From Spongiactinospora sp. TRM90649 (GTDB lineage: Bacteria; Actinomycetota; Actinomycetes; Streptosporangiales; Streptosporangiaceae): a stretch of DNA of 64,000 nt. How positions within the stretch are numbered: the stretch's first letter is position 1; each line of letters starts with the position of its first letter. The notes under the pieces were generated by a model. It did no database searches. It worked only from the letters and a program-made list of their open reading frames with translations, and was not told the DNA's origin. Position numbers and translations under genes: made by a program. The DNA is taken from the NCBI RefSeq assembly GCF_029382225.1, contig NZ_JARLTC010000014.1, positions 62,001-126,000 on the forward strand. Direction: 5' to 3'. Positions 6,977-16,619 of the stretch are shown here, one piece after another.

Positions 6977-8462
6977 ACCCCGGGCCGCGTGGCAGGTGTC
7001 AGGCGCCCTCGCGGGCACGGCGGTGCTGTTCTACCTGGGCACCGGTCTGGCTCCGGTCGCCGCGCTGACCTGGGTCGCACCGCTGCCCGCCCTGCTGCTG
7101 GCCCCGCGTGTGCCCGGCTGGGCCGCCGCCGGGGTCGCGTTCCTCGGGTCGCTGCTCGGCACGGCGAACATCTGGGCGTTCCAGCTCCGTTCGCACGACA
7201 TGCCGATGTGGCCCGCGGGCATCATGATCAACACCGGGATGTCGGCGGTGCTGGCGCTGGCCGTCCTGGCCTTCGGCGCGCAGATGCGGCGGGGGCGTCC
7301 ACTGCTCGCCGTACTGGCCGCGCCCGCCGTGTGGACGGGGGCCCTCTACCTGGTGTCCGTGTCCAACCCGATGGGGCTGCTCGGCACGTTCGCCAACCAC
7401 CAGGGCGACATGCCGCTGATCATGCAGGCCGCCTCGGTCACCGGCATGTGGGGCGTGGACTTCCTGGTCATGCTCGCGCCCTCGGCCGTCGCGGCGCTCG
7501 CCACCGCGCAGCCCGGGCTCGCGGCCCGGCTGCGCGCCACGGCCGTCGCCACCGCCCTGCTCGCCGTCGCGCTCGGGGCGGGCGCGTTGCGGCTCGCGGG
7601 CGCGGGCGGCGAGACCCCCGTCCTGCGGGTCGCCGCGATCTCCACCAACCAGCGGGACTGGGCCCCCGACCTCGCCACCCCGGCCGCTCGCGACCTCGCC
7701 ACCGCCTACGCCGAGGCGATCGCCGCCCTCCCGGAGGGCGTCACGCTGGCCGTGCTGCCCGAGGCCGCGGTGGGCTCGACGGAGGCCGCCCCCAAGGCGC
7801 TGTTCGAGCCGATGCGGCGGGTCGCCAGGGAACGCGGGATCGACATCGTGGCCGGCTTCGCGCACTGGGACGACCCGGCCAAGTACAACTACGCGCTCAC
7901 CTTCCCGTCGGACGGCGGCGCCCCGGTCACCTACCTCAAGCACCACGACTCGGCGAGCGTGCTCGGCCACGACCTGTCGTTCCCTCCGGTCGCCTCGGGC
8001 GCCCGGGTCGGCGTGATGATCTGCGGCGACGTGACCTTCCGGGATCCGGGCAGGCAGTACGCGGCGGCGGGCGCGCGACTGATGGCCATGCCCGCCTCGA
8101 CCGAGGACGACAACGGGTGGCAGATGGCCCGCACGGCCCTGCTGCGCGGAGTGGAGAACGGCGAGGCGATCGTCTGGGCGAGCCGTACCGGCAAGGTGAT
8201 GATCTCGGACGGCTACGGCCGGGTCGTCGCCGAGCAGGCGACGGGAGGCCCCGCCCCGTTCACCACCGTCGTCGCCGACGTACGGCCGGGCCCGGGAGCC
8301 ACCCCCTACACCCGTCTCGGCGACTGGTTCGCCTGGCTCTGCCTGGCCCTCACCGCCGTGACGGTACTCACCGCGATCCGCCGCCCGCGCGACCGTCGAG
8401 CCGGCGACCAGCTCCCTCCCCGCGATCGGGCCCCGGCCGCCCCGTCGGGCCGCACAATGTAG
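6960..8462 (+). CDS. apolipoprotein N-acyltransferase-like carbon-nitrogen hydrolase
   Basis: A 500-residue protein with six or so N-terminal membrane helices (residues 15-205), then a nitrilase-fold domain (about 222-445) and one C-terminal helix (about 448-468). That is the Lnt architecture. The nitrilase triad is visible as E268 (LPEAAVGS), K327 (YLKHHD) and C355 (MICGDVTF), matching E267/K335/C387 of E. coli Lnt. In Lnt the triad transfers an acyl chain to the amino group of the lipoprotein cysteine. Unlike stand-alone lnt or ppm1-fused genes, this copy is translationally coupled to a TetR regulator and may be an inducible, non-canonical paralogue with a different acceptor. RBS AGGAGG lies at 6948-6953. 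Confidence 0.78.
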   Translation: MVSVREPRAAWQVSGALAGTAVLFYLGTGLAPVAALTWVAPLPALLLAPRVPGWAAAGVAFLGSLLGTANIWAFQLRSHDMPMWPAGIMINTGMSAVLALAVLAFGAQMRRGRPLLAVLAAPAVWTGALYLVSVSNPMGLLGTFANHQGDMPLIMQAASVTGMWGVDFLVMLAPSAVAALATAQPGLAARLRATAVATALLAVALGAGALRLAGAGGETPVLRVAAISTNQRDWAPDLATPAARDLATAYAEAIAALPEGVTLAVLPEAAVGSTEAAPKALFEPMRRVARERGIDIVAGFAHWDDPAKYNYALTFPSDGGAPVTYLKHHDSASVLGHDLSFPPVASGARVGVMICGDVTFRDPGRQYAAAGARLMAMPASTEDDNGWQMARTALLRGVENGEAIVWASRTGKVMISDGYGRVVAEQATGGPAPFTTVVADVRPGPGATPYTRLGDWFAWLCLALTAVTVLTAIRRPRDRRAGDQLPPRDRAPAAPSGRTM

Positions 8463-8635
8463 TCGCCCCGGGGCGTCGCCCACTCGGTCGTCGACAACGC
8501 AGATCGCCGACATCGGCTGGGACGCCTACTACTGAAACTGACCTGCCCGGTAAGTTGATCCGGATCACCGACGGGGGCGATCGTGGTGGGCAGGCCGGAA
8601 CCCGGGCCTCCACGGGGCCGCTCCGCGAGGGAGTG

Positions 8636-8881
8636 ATGGGTCAGATGCGGAACTCCGACGAGTGTCCACGAGAAAGCACCGGCGACGCGTCGCGGCTGGC
8701 GAGGCTGCGCGCGACGGCGGCGAAGGTCAAGGGCCGATCGAGTGCCATCCAGGCCGACAGCAGACGCATCGCGCAGGCCGGCGAGGAGATCCGCCGCGGC
8801 CTGCGTGAACAGCGCGAACGCCTGGTAGACGGCTACGAGGCGATCCGCGCCCGAAGAAACGCCAGACACGCCCCAGGGTGA
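8636..8881 (+). CDS. small charged protein of unknown function
   Basis: An 81-residue ORF starting at ATG 8636 behind GAGGGAG. The protein is rich in Arg, Glu and Ala (RLARLRATAAKVKGRSSAIQ, then EEIRRGLREQRERLVDGYEA) and looks like one long amphipathic helix or coiled coil with no membrane segment. It is followed 10 bp later by a strong hairpin that may be its terminator. I do not recognise the family. Coding status rests on the ribosome site, codon-like composition and the hairpin. Confidence 0.5.
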   Translation: MGQMRNSDECPRESTGDASRLARLRATAAKVKGRSSAIQADSRRIAQAGEEIRRGLREQRERLVDGYEAIRARRNARHAPG

Positions 8882-8891
8882 GGAGGGAAAC

Positions 8892-8943
8892 GGCCGTCGG
8901 CGCACGGTGGCGTGAGCACATTGGCTCCGTGCGTCCGACGGCC
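8892..8943. terminator. hairpin downstream of the small charged ORF
   Basis: GGCCGTCGG (8892-8900) pairs with CCGACGGCC (8935-8943). An inner CACGG/CCGTG pair (8903-8907 and 8927-8931) extends the stem. No T-run follows, as is usual for actinobacterial terminators. It lies between the small ORF and the convergent ychF gene, so it could serve both. Confidence 0.5.
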
Positions 8944-9088
8944 GGATCGATCACGTCACCGGCACCGGGGAAACCGAGTGCCGGAGGCATGACGGCGGCG
9001 CGTCCTCAAAGCGCGCCGCCGAGTCCACCTTCGGCCGAGCCGGTGCCCATATGACAGTCCACTCAGTGCCCAATCGGGCGCATGGGGG

Positions 9089-10177
<1,089 letters not shown>

Positions 10178-10185
10178 GTTGGCCG

Positions 10186-10191
10186 AGTCTA
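10186..10191 (-). promoter_or_regulatory. -10 hexamer for leaderless ychF
   Basis: TAGACT on the minus strand, eight bases before the GTG start of ychF, with no ribosome-binding sequence between them. Confidence 0.5.
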
Positions 10192-10267
10192 CGCGCGTGC
10201 GCGGGTACGGCGGACCTGGGCGTGTCGGGCCGTACGGCCGGGAGCCGCGGCTGGGATCATTGCCGTC

Positions 10268-11572
10268 GTGGACGTCATGGCTGTGATCCTCCTGCTCGCC
10301 GTCGGCCTCGCACTCGGATTCGCGATCGGATTCGTCCTGGCCAGATCACGCGCGACGGCCGCCGTGTCCGACGCCCAGGCCCGCGCCAAGGTCGCCGAGG
10401 GCAAGCTCGGCTACGTCGAGGAGCAGCTCGCCGAGCGCTTCCAGGCCCTGTCCGCCCGCGCCCTCGACGTCAACAACCTGCGTTTCCTGGAACTGGCCGA
10501 GAACCGCCTGGCGACCTCCCGCGCCGAGGCCGCGGGCGACCTCGACCAGCGCAGGCAGGCCGTCGAGCACCTGATCGGCCCGCTCAAGGAGACCCTGGCC
10601 CGGGTGGAGACGCAGCTCCGCGACAGCGAACTGGGCCACCGCGCGTCGCAGGCCGAGCTGAGCAAGCAGATCGACTTCGTCCGCCAGAGCTCCGACCAGC
10701 TCCGCGCCCAGACCGGCGCGCTGGTCCGGGCCCTGCAACGGCCGGAGGCCCGGGGCCGGTGGGGCGAGCTGCAGCTCCGCCGGGTCGCGGAGATCGCCGG
10801 AATGGCCCGGTTCTGCGACTTCGACGAGCAGGCGAGCGCGTCCACCGCCGACGGCGTGGTGCGCCCCGACATGGTCGTACGGCTGAGCGGCGGCAAGAAC
10901 ATCGTGGTCGACTCCAAGGTCTCCCTGGCCGCCTACCTGGAGGCCGCCGAGAGCGCCGAGGCGGGCACGCAGGCCGTCCGCCTCGACGCGCACGCCAGGC
11001 ACCTGCGCGAGCACGTCGACCGGCTGGCCGCCAAGGCGTACTGGCAGGCGTTCAGCCCGACCCCGGAGTTCGTGGTGCTGTTCATCCCCGGCGAGGCGTT
11101 CCTCGCCCCGGCGCTGGAGCGCGACCCCGGCCTGCTGGAGTACGCGATGGGCAAACGCGTCCACATCGCCACCCCCACCACCCTGGTCACCATGCTCCGC
11201 ACCGCCCACTACGCCTGGCAGCAGGCGGCACTGACGGAGAACGCCCGCGCGGTCTTCGACCTGGGCAAGGAGCTGTACGAACGGCTCGGCACGATGGGCC
11301 GCAACGTCGACTCCCTGGGCCGGGCGCTGACCCGCGCGGTCGACGCCTACAACCGCACGGTCGGCTCCCTGGAGACCCGGGTGATGGTCAGCGCGCGGAA
11401 GCTGAACGACCTGGGCCTGGTGGACGGCGAGCTCGAACAGCCGCAGATGGTCGAGGGCCTGCCCCGAGGGCTCTCCAGTCCCGAACTGCTGGAGAAGAGC
11501 ACCCAGTACGAAGAGGGTCTAACGGACGAAGCGGGTGCGATGGACCCCGGCTGGTGGCGGAAGAGGGCGTAA
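10268..11572 (+). CDS. rmuC: DNA recombination protein RmuC homologue
   Basis: A 434-residue protein with an N-terminal membrane helix (residues 4-25, VMAVILLLAVGLALGFAIGF), a long coiled coil to about 165, and the RmuC PD-(D/E)XK nuclease-like domain to about 385 (GRWGELQLRRVAEIAGM, DMVVRLSGGKNIVVDSKVSL, PEFVVLFIPGEAFLAPAL). The motif IVVDSKVSL carries the conserved Asp and Lys of the nuclease core. RmuC limits inversions at short inverted repeats in E. coli; its exact role in actinobacteria is not established. The GTG at 10268 is preferred; an ATG at 10277 is possible. No ribosome site is seen, and GATCAT seven bases upstream is a weak leaderless -10. Confidence 0.88.
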   Translation: MDVMAVILLLAVGLALGFAIGFVLARSRATAAVSDAQARAKVAEGKLGYVEEQLAERFQALSARALDVNNLRFLELAENRLATSRAEAAGDLDQRRQAVEHLIGPLKETLARVETQLRDSELGHRASQAELSKQIDFVRQSSDQLRAQTGALVRALQRPEARGRWGELQLRRVAEIAGMARFCDFDEQASASTADGVVRPDMVVRLSGGKNIVVDSKVSLAAYLEAAESAEAGTQAVRLDAHARHLREHVDRLAAKAYWQAFSPTPEFVVLFIPGEAFLAPALERDPGLLEYAMGKRVHIATPTTLVTMLRTAHYAWQQAALTENARAVFDLGKELYERLGTMGRNVDSLGRALTRAVDAYNRTVGSLETRVMVSARKLNDLGLVDGELEQPQMVEGLPRGLSSPELLEKSTQYEEGLTDEAGAMDPGWWRKRA

Positions 11573-11679
11573 CCTCCGCTCTCCTCCTGCGCGCTGGCGG
11601 TAAGTTGGCCTTGACCTGTCCTTGCGGGCGGTCGGGGCGCACACTGGAGGGGGCATCGGGTGGCTCAAGGGGGGCGACC

Positions 11680-12300
11680 ATGAGCGCTGAGCCGGCGCGG
11701 TCCGCCGGCGTGCGCCTGACCGTGCGCGGCGCCCTCGCCGTCGTGGTGCTGGCGACACTGCTGGGCAACGTGCTGCAGAGCCTGCTCGGCTCCACGATCA
11801 CCGTGGGCGTGACCTTCCTCGCGGGCTGCCTGGCCGCCGTGTTCCTGGTCAACCCGCGCGACCTGCTGTCCCTGGTGGTCACGCCGCCGCTGCTGTTCTT
11901 CGCGGCCACCCTGGTCTCCGAGCTGGTCCGGGCGCTGGCCAGTTCGGCGTCGATGCTCCAGGCGCTCGGCCTCGGGCTGTTCACCTCGCTGTCGGCGGGC
12001 GCGCCGTGGCTGTTCGCCGGGTCGGCGCTGGTGCTCGGCGTGGCGTGGCGGCGCGGCCTGCCGTCCAACGTCCGCGAGCTGCGCGAGGAGCTGCGCGCGG
12101 CCCGCGCGGTGAGCGCCGCCCAGGCGGCGGGCGGCGCGAACGAGGCCGCCGGCTCCGGCGGATCGGCTGACCCGGCGGCGGGTCCGCCGCCGCCCGGTCC
12201 GGAGCGCACGGCCCCCGCGGGCGGCGGCGCATACGTGCCCGAGCCTGAGGGCTACTTCGAGCCCCGCGTGTACGGCAAGCAGCGCGACCCCGCCGAATAG
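11680..12300 (+). CDS. DUF6542 membrane protein
   Basis: A 206-residue protein with four hydrophobic helices in residues 12-125 (ALAVVVLATLLGNVLQSLL, VTFLAGCLAAVFLV, LSLVVTPPLLFFAATLVSEL, LGLGLFTSLSAGAPWLFAGS) and a polar Ala/Gly/Pro-rich cytoplasmic tail ending in YFEPRVYGKQRDPAE. The compact four-helix block followed by a disordered tail is the layout of actinobacterial DUF6542 proteins, found near ychF and ispH. Function is unknown. ATG at 11680 follows a GGGGGG ribosome site. It is 107 bp downstream of rmuC and may be co-transcribed with it. Confidence 0.7.
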   Translation: MSAEPARSAGVRLTVRGALAVVVLATLLGNVLQSLLGSTITVGVTFLAGCLAAVFLVNPRDLLSLVVTPPLLFFAATLVSELVRALASSASMLQALGLGLFTSLSAGAPWLFAGSALVLGVAWRRGLPSNVRELREELRAARAVSAAQAAGGANEAAGSGGSADPAAGPPPPGPERTAPAGGGAYVPEPEGYFEPRVYGKQRDPAE

Positions 12301-12356
12301 CGCGCTCCACCGCCCCCGCCCGGGGCCGCGAACGGGGCGCTGGCAAAGTGGTCGGC

Positions 12357-13313
12357 ATGGATCCGCTGCACGCGACATCTACCGGCCGCACCGATGTGAC
12401 GACGCTGGGTGAGTCGCTGGCCTCGCTGCACGGGCAGGGCCCGCTGCGGCTGGGCGGCACGCTGGGGCTCAGCGTCGCGGGGGCGGAGGCGAGCGTGGCC
12501 ATCGGCCTGGCCCGGCTCGGGCACGCGGTGCGCTGGGCGGGCGTGGTCGGCGACGACGAGTTCGGCAGGCTGGTGCTGCGGACGCTCCGCGCCGAGGGCG
12601 TGGACGTGAGCACGGCGCGCGTGCACGGCGAACGGCCCACGGGCCTGCTCGTCCAGGAGAGCCGCGTCGCCGACATCACCCGGGTGCACTACTACCGCGC
12701 GGGTTCCGCCGGAGCGACGCTCTCGGCCGCCGACGCCACCGCCGCCCTCGCCGAACAGCCCCGCGTCCTGCACATCACCGGCGTCACACCGGCCCTGGGC
12801 GCGGAGCCGCGCGCCGCCATGGAGCACGCCGTCCGGCTCGCCAAGGACGCCGGGGTCATGGTGAGCCTGGACGTCAAGCACCGGTCGCGGCTGTGGGACG
12901 CGGACACGGCCACGTCGGCGCTGTCGAGGCTGCTGCCCTTCGTGGACGTGCTGATCGTCTCGGCCGGCGAGCTGCCGCTCGTCGGCGGCCCCGAGGGCGT
13001 GACCGGGATCGCCGAGGTCGTGGTCAAGCACGGCGCGGACGGGGCGGAGGCGTGGCGCGGGGCCGAGCACGCCAGGGCCGCCGCCCGCAGGGTGCCGGTC
13101 GCCGGCACCGTGGGCGCGGGCGACGCGTTCACCGCCGGCTACCTGTCGGGCCTGCTGGACGGCCTGCCGCTGCCCGGACGGCTGGCCCGGGGAGTGACGC
13201 TCGCCGCCTTCGCCGTCGCCTCGCACAGCGGTCGGCAGGGCGGCTGGCACGGTCTGCCCACCCGGGACGAACTGCACCTGCTCGACCTGCCGGAGGGCGC
13301 CACCGTGCGGTGA
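12357..13313 (+). CDS. PfkB-family sugar kinase
   Basis: A 318-residue ribokinase-fold protein. PfkB signature 1 corresponds to the region around AGAEASVAIGLARLGH (residues 41-56). Signature 2, GTVGAGDAFTAGY near residue 253, holds the catalytic Asp and the anion hole. The substrate lid (DDEFGRLVLRTLRAEGVD) and the motif VSLDVKHRSRLWD resemble 2-keto-3-deoxygluconate or 5-dehydro-2-deoxygluconate kinases, but no sugar-catabolic genes are adjacent, so the substrate is open. ATG 12357 is preferred over GTG 12348; a CAAAGT hexamer seven bases upstream could be a degenerate leaderless -10. The gene is convergent with ispH. Confidence 0.8.
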   Translation: MDPLHATSTGRTDVTTLGESLASLHGQGPLRLGGTLGLSVAGAEASVAIGLARLGHAVRWAGVVGDDEFGRLVLRTLRAEGVDVSTARVHGERPTGLLVQESRVADITRVHYYRAGSAGATLSAADATAALAEQPRVLHITGVTPALGAEPRAAMEHAVRLAKDAGVMVSLDVKHRSRLWDADTATSALSRLLPFVDVLIVSAGELPLVGGPEGVTGIAEVVVKHGADGAEAWRGAEHARAAARRVPVAGTVGAGDAFTAGYLSGLLDGLPLPGRLARGVTLAAFAVASHSGRQGGWHGLPTRDELHLLDLPEGATVR

Positions 13314-13332
13314 CGCCCCACAGCGGACCCGC

Positions 13333-14298
13333 TCAGCCCGCGCGCAGGTCGCGGCGCAGCTCGTGGGGCAGGGCGAAACGGACGCTCTCCTGGACCGACT
13401 CCACCTCGCGCACCTCGCCGAACCCGCGCGCGGCCAGGTGGGCGAGCACGCCGTCGACCAGTTCCTCGGGCACGGACGCGCCGCTGCTCAGCCCGACCGT
13501 GGTGACGCCCTCCAGCCAGGAGTCCTGGATGTGGGAGGCGTCGTCGACCAGGTAGGAGGCGTCGGCCCCCGCGTCGAGGGCGACCTCGACCAGCCGCTTG
13601 GAGTTGGAGGAGTTGGTCGAGCCCACCACGATGACCAGCTCGGACTCGGCCGCGATCTCCTTCACCGCCACCTGGCGGTTCTGGGTGGCGTAGCAGATGT
13701 CGTCGCTCGGCGGGTCGATGAGGTTCGGGAAGCGCTCCCGCAGCCGGCCGACCGTCTCGGTGGTCTCGTCCACCGACAGCGTGGTCTGCGACAGCCACAC
13801 CACCCGCTTGGGGTCGCGGACCTGCACGCCGGACACCGAGTCGAGGCCGTCCACCAGCCGGATGTGGGCCGGGGCCTCACCGGCGGTGCCCTCGACCTCC
13901 TCGTGCCCCTCGTGGCCGATCAGCAGGATGTCGTAGTCCTTGGCGGCGAAGCGCTTGGCCTCGTTGTGGACCTTGGTGACCAGTGGGCAGGTGGCGTCGA
14001 TGGTGCGCAGGCTCCGCTCGGCCGCCTGCTCGTGGACGGCGGGCGACACGCCGTGCGCGGAGAAGACGACGATCGCGCCTTCGGGGACCTCTTCGGTCTC
14101 CTCGACGAAGACGGCGCCGCGCGATTCGAGCGTCTTGACCACGTGGGTGTTGTGCACGATCTGCTTGCGGACGTAGATCGGCGCACCATAGCGCTCAAGT
14201 GCGCGTTCCACGGCTTCCACCGCGCGATCGACCCCGGCGCAGTAGCCACGAGGCTTGGCAACTAGCACACGGCGGGTCGCAGGGGTCTCACTAGTCAT
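13333..14298 (-). CDS. ispH: 4-hydroxy-3-methylbut-2-enyl diphosphate reductase
   Basis: A 321-residue Fe-S enzyme that makes isopentenyl and dimethylallyl diphosphate in the last step of the MEP pathway. The three cluster cysteines are visible as C20 ([11 protein letters not shown]), C104 ([11 protein letters not shown]) and C202 ([11 protein letters not shown]). The substrate histidines H49 (IVHNTHVV) and H82 (SAHGVSP) are present, as is the E134-type region ([11 protein letters not shown]). Length and motifs are standard. Start ATG 14298 lacks a Shine-Dalgarno sequence but has TAGCAT six bases upstream, implying a leaderless mRNA. It supplies precursors for the cis-prenyltransferase encoded at 56533-57294. 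Confidence 0.97.
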   Translation of the reverse strand: MTSETPATRRVLVAKPRGYCAGVDRAVEAVERALERYGAPIYVRKQIVHNTHVVKTLESRGAVFVEETEEVPEGAIVVFSAHGVSPAVHEQAAERSLRTIDATCPLVTKVHNEAKRFAAKDYDILLIGHEGHEEVEGTAGEAPAHIRLVDGLDSVSGVQVRDPKRVVWLSQTTLSVDETTETVGRLRERFPNLIDPPSDDICYATQNRQVAVKEIAAESELVIVVGSTNSSNSKRLVEVALDAGADASYLVDDASHIQDSWLEGVTTVGLSSGASVPEELVDGVLAHLAARGFGEVREVESVQESVRFALPHELRRDLRAG

Positions 14299-14304
14299 GT
14301 ATCC

Positions 14305-14310
14305 ATGCTA
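14305..14310 (-). promoter_or_regulatory. -10 hexamer for leaderless ispH
   Basis: TAGCAT on the minus strand, six bases before the ispH ATG. Confidence 0.5.
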
Positions 14311-14419
14311 CGTGGAGCGAGCGGGGGACCCCGTACGCGTACCCGACCGTTCGCTTACCCCACACGCCAGTCTTTTGCCAGACTAGCCGCCACGTAGACA
14401 AAACTCCAAGGAGCCCGGC

Positions 14420-15340
14420 ATGTCCCTACCCGACGTCGTACGCAACGTCGCGAAGTCCGTCCGCGACGCGTTCTCCGATCGTGACGGACTGAAGGAGAAG
14501 GCCAAGGACCTGCCGCTGAACGCGCTGAACACCACGATCAGCGGCGTCGGCCAGGCCCTCACGTTCGGCGACCGGGTGCGCGCCACGCTCAAGCGCCTCG
14601 GGGCCAAGGACGAGAACAAGGACGAGAACAAGGACGCCGCGAAGGAGCTCGCGGACGACAAGAGCACCGCGAGCGCCACCGAAACGGCCACGGCTGCGGA
14701 AACGGCGGAGACGACCGCCGCCGACACGGAGTCCAAGCCCGCGCGCCGTCAGCCGGTCATCTTCGCCCCCAGGGGCGGGAAGTCCGCGAAGCCCGAGGCC
14801 GACGCCAAGCCCGAGGCCGAGCCCAAGACCGAGCCCGTCGCCGAGAAGCCGGTGGAGAAGCCCGCCGAGCCGAAGGCGGCCGAGAAGCCCGTCGAGAAGC
14901 CCGCTGCGGAGCCCGCGGCCGAAGCGGCCGCCCCCGTCGTGGAGACCCCGGCCCCTGCCCCTGCCCCGGCCCCGGTCGCCGAGGCGCCCGCTCCCGCCGA
15001 GGTCGCGGCGCCGGTCGAGACGGTCACTGAGAAGGCCGCCGAGACGGTAACCGAGAAGGCCGCTGAGGAGCCCGTCGAGGAGCCGAAGCCCGCTCGCGCC
15101 AAGCGCGCCACCAAGCCCAAGGCCCCCGCCGCTGCCGCCGCCTCCAACGGTGAGCTGCCCGAGCCCATGCCCAACTACTCCGAGCTGACCCTGGCCTCGC
15201 TGCGCGCCCGGCTGCGCAACAAGTCCGCCGACGAGGTCCGCGCGCTGCTCACCTACGAGCAGGCCACCGCCAACCGCGCCAACATCGTGAAGATGTTCGA
15301 GAACCGGCTGGCGAAGATGGCCGAGGCGGGAGGCGAATAG
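14420..15340 (+). CDS. lipid-droplet-associated-like protein (Rv1109c-type)
   Basis: A 306-residue protein with a conserved N-terminus (residues 1-62, SLPDVVRNVAKSVRDAFSDR, amphipathic), a long Ala/Pro/Glu/Lys low-complexity middle (about 65-245, many AEKPVEKPAE-like repeats), and a conserved C-terminal helical domain (about 252-300, YSELTLASLRARLRNKSADE then VRALLTYEQATANRANIVKM). Proteins with this layout next to ispH and xseA are annotated as lipid-droplet-associated in actinobacteria. The amphipathic N-terminus fits monolayer binding; the function here is inferred. The AAGGAG ribosome site is six bases before ATG 14420. It lies between ispH and xseA, as in mycobacteria. Confidence 0.72.
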   Translation: MSLPDVVRNVAKSVRDAFSDRDGLKEKAKDLPLNALNTTISGVGQALTFGDRVRATLKRLGAKDENKDENKDAAKELADDKSTASATETATAAETAETTAADTESKPARRQPVIFAPRGGKSAKPEADAKPEAEPKTEPVAEKPVEKPAEPKAAEKPVEKPAAEPAAEAAAPVVETPAPAPAPAPVAEAPAPAEVAAPVETVTEKAAETVTEKAAEEPVEEPKPARAKRATKPKAPAAAAASNGELPEPMPNYSELTLASLRARLRNKSADEVRALLTYEQATANRANIVKMFENRLAKMAEAGGE

Positions 15341-15387
15341 CCCCTTCCCGGCTCGCGTACCCGCGCCCGCTCGTCGCACGGCCTCGA

Positions 15388-15393
15388 TAGGTT
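15388..15393 (+). promoter_or_regulatory. -10 hexamer for leaderless xseA
   Basis: TAGGTT, seven bases before the xseA ATG; no ribosome-binding sequence in between. Confidence 0.55.
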
Positions 15394-15400
15394 GTGCGGC

Positions 15401-16618
15401 ATGGCGCAGAAGACCTCACCCGAGCAGCCGATCCCGATCAGGACCGTCCTGCAGATGGTCGCCGGATGGATCGGCAAGCTGGGCACGATCTGGGTCGAAG
15501 GGCAGATCACCGAACTGATCGCCCGTGGCGGCACCGTGTTCATGACGCTGCGCGACCCGGTGGCCAACGTGTCGGCGCGGGTCACCTGCCCGCGCGGCGT
15601 GTACGAGGCGACCGTCCCGCGCCCCGTGGACGGCGCGCGCGTCGTCGTGCACGTCAAGCCGGACTTCTGGGTCAACAAGGGCTCCTTCGCCTTCACCGCC
15701 CTGGAGATCAAGCCGGTGGGCGTCGGAGAACTGCTCGCCCGGCTGGAGCGGCTGCGCCAGGTCCTCGCCTCCGAGGGGCTGTTCGCCACCGACCGCAAGC
15801 GGCGGCTCCCCTTCCTGCCGGGCACGGTCGGGCTCATCTGCGGGCGCGACTCGGCGGCCGAACGCGACGTGCTGGAGAACGCCCGCCGTCGCTGGCCCGC
15901 CGTGCGCTTCAAGGTCGAGGAGGTCGCCGTCCAGGGGCCCTACGCGGTCACCGAGGTGACCGAGGCGCTGCACCGGCTCGACGCCGACCGCGAGGTCGAG
16001 GTGATCGTGGTGGCGCGCGGCGGCGGTTCCATGGAAGACCTGCTGCCGTTCTCCGACGAGTCGCTGGTGCGCGCCGTGGCGGCGTGCCGTACACCGGTGG
16101 TCAGCGCGATCGGCCACGAGCAGGACAGCCCGCTGCTCGACCTGGTGGCCGACGTGCGGGCCTCGACGCCGACCGACGCCGCCAAGAAGGTCGTGCCCGA
16201 CGTCGGCGAGCAGCTCACGCTGGTGCGTCAGCTCCGCGACCGGGGACGCCGGATGGTCAAGGGCTGGCTGGACCGCGAGCTGGCCTGGCTCGCGTCGGTG
16301 CGGACCAGGCCGTCGCTGGCCGATCCGGTGCGCGAGATCGAGCGCCGCGCCGAGCAGGTGGACCAGCTCCGCGACCGCGCCCGCCGCTGCCTTGGCGGCT
16401 CGCTCGACCGCGCCGACGACTCGCTCACCCACCTGCGCGCCCGCCTGGTCGCGCTGTCTCCGGCCGCGACCCTGGAGCGCGGCTACGCGATCGTGCAGCG
16501 CCCGGACGGCGAGGTCGTACGGCGGGCCGCCGAGGTCGCCACCGGCGACGAGCTGACCATCCGCTTCCCCGACGCCCGCGTCACGGCCCGCGCCGACGGC
16601 ACCTCCGACCCCGGCTGA
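15401..16618 (+). CDS. xseA: exodeoxyribonuclease VII large subunit
   Basis: A 405-residue protein with an N-terminal OB fold (about 15-105), the catalytic domain and a C-terminal coiled coil. Motifs visible are [40 protein letters not shown], and [15 protein letters not shown] at the C-terminus. With XseB it degrades single-stranded DNA from both ends to oligonucleotides. Start ATG 15401 has a TAGGTT hexamer seven bases upstream and no Shine-Dalgarno sequence. Unusually, xseB is not adjacent: it lies 3.6 kb downstream, beyond an opposite-strand oxidoreductase operon. The stop codon is one base from the convergent neighbour's stop. Confidence 0.95.
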   Translation: MAQKTSPEQPIPIRTVLQMVAGWIGKLGTIWVEGQITELIARGGTVFMTLRDPVANVSARVTCPRGVYEATVPRPVDGARVVVHVKPDFWVNKGSFAFTALEIKPVGVGELLARLERLRQVLASEGLFATDRKRRLPFLPGTVGLICGRDSAAERDVLENARRRWPAVRFKVEEVAVQGPYAVTEVTEALHRLDADREVEVIVVARGGGSMEDLLPFSDESLVRAVAACRTPVVSAIGHEQDSPLLDLVADVRASTPTDAAKKVVPDVGEQLTLVRQLRDRGRRMVKGWLDRELAWLASVRTRPSLADPVREIERRAEQVDQLRDRARRCLGGSLDRADDSLTHLRARLVALSPAATLERGYAIVQRPDGEVVRRAAEVATGDELTIRFPDARVTARADGTSDPG

Positions 16619-16619
16619 C

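Noticed and set aside
6989-8635. long plus-strand frame (total 630 codons) across the Lnt-like gene
   Set aside because: Out of frame with the nitrilase triad and Arg/Gly/Pro-biased. Only its last 81 codons, from ATG 8636, are supported.
14760-15130. repeats in the lipid-droplet-like gene
   Set aside because: These are codon-level echoes of Ala/Pro/Glu/Lys low complexity, not a separate repeat element or CRISPR.
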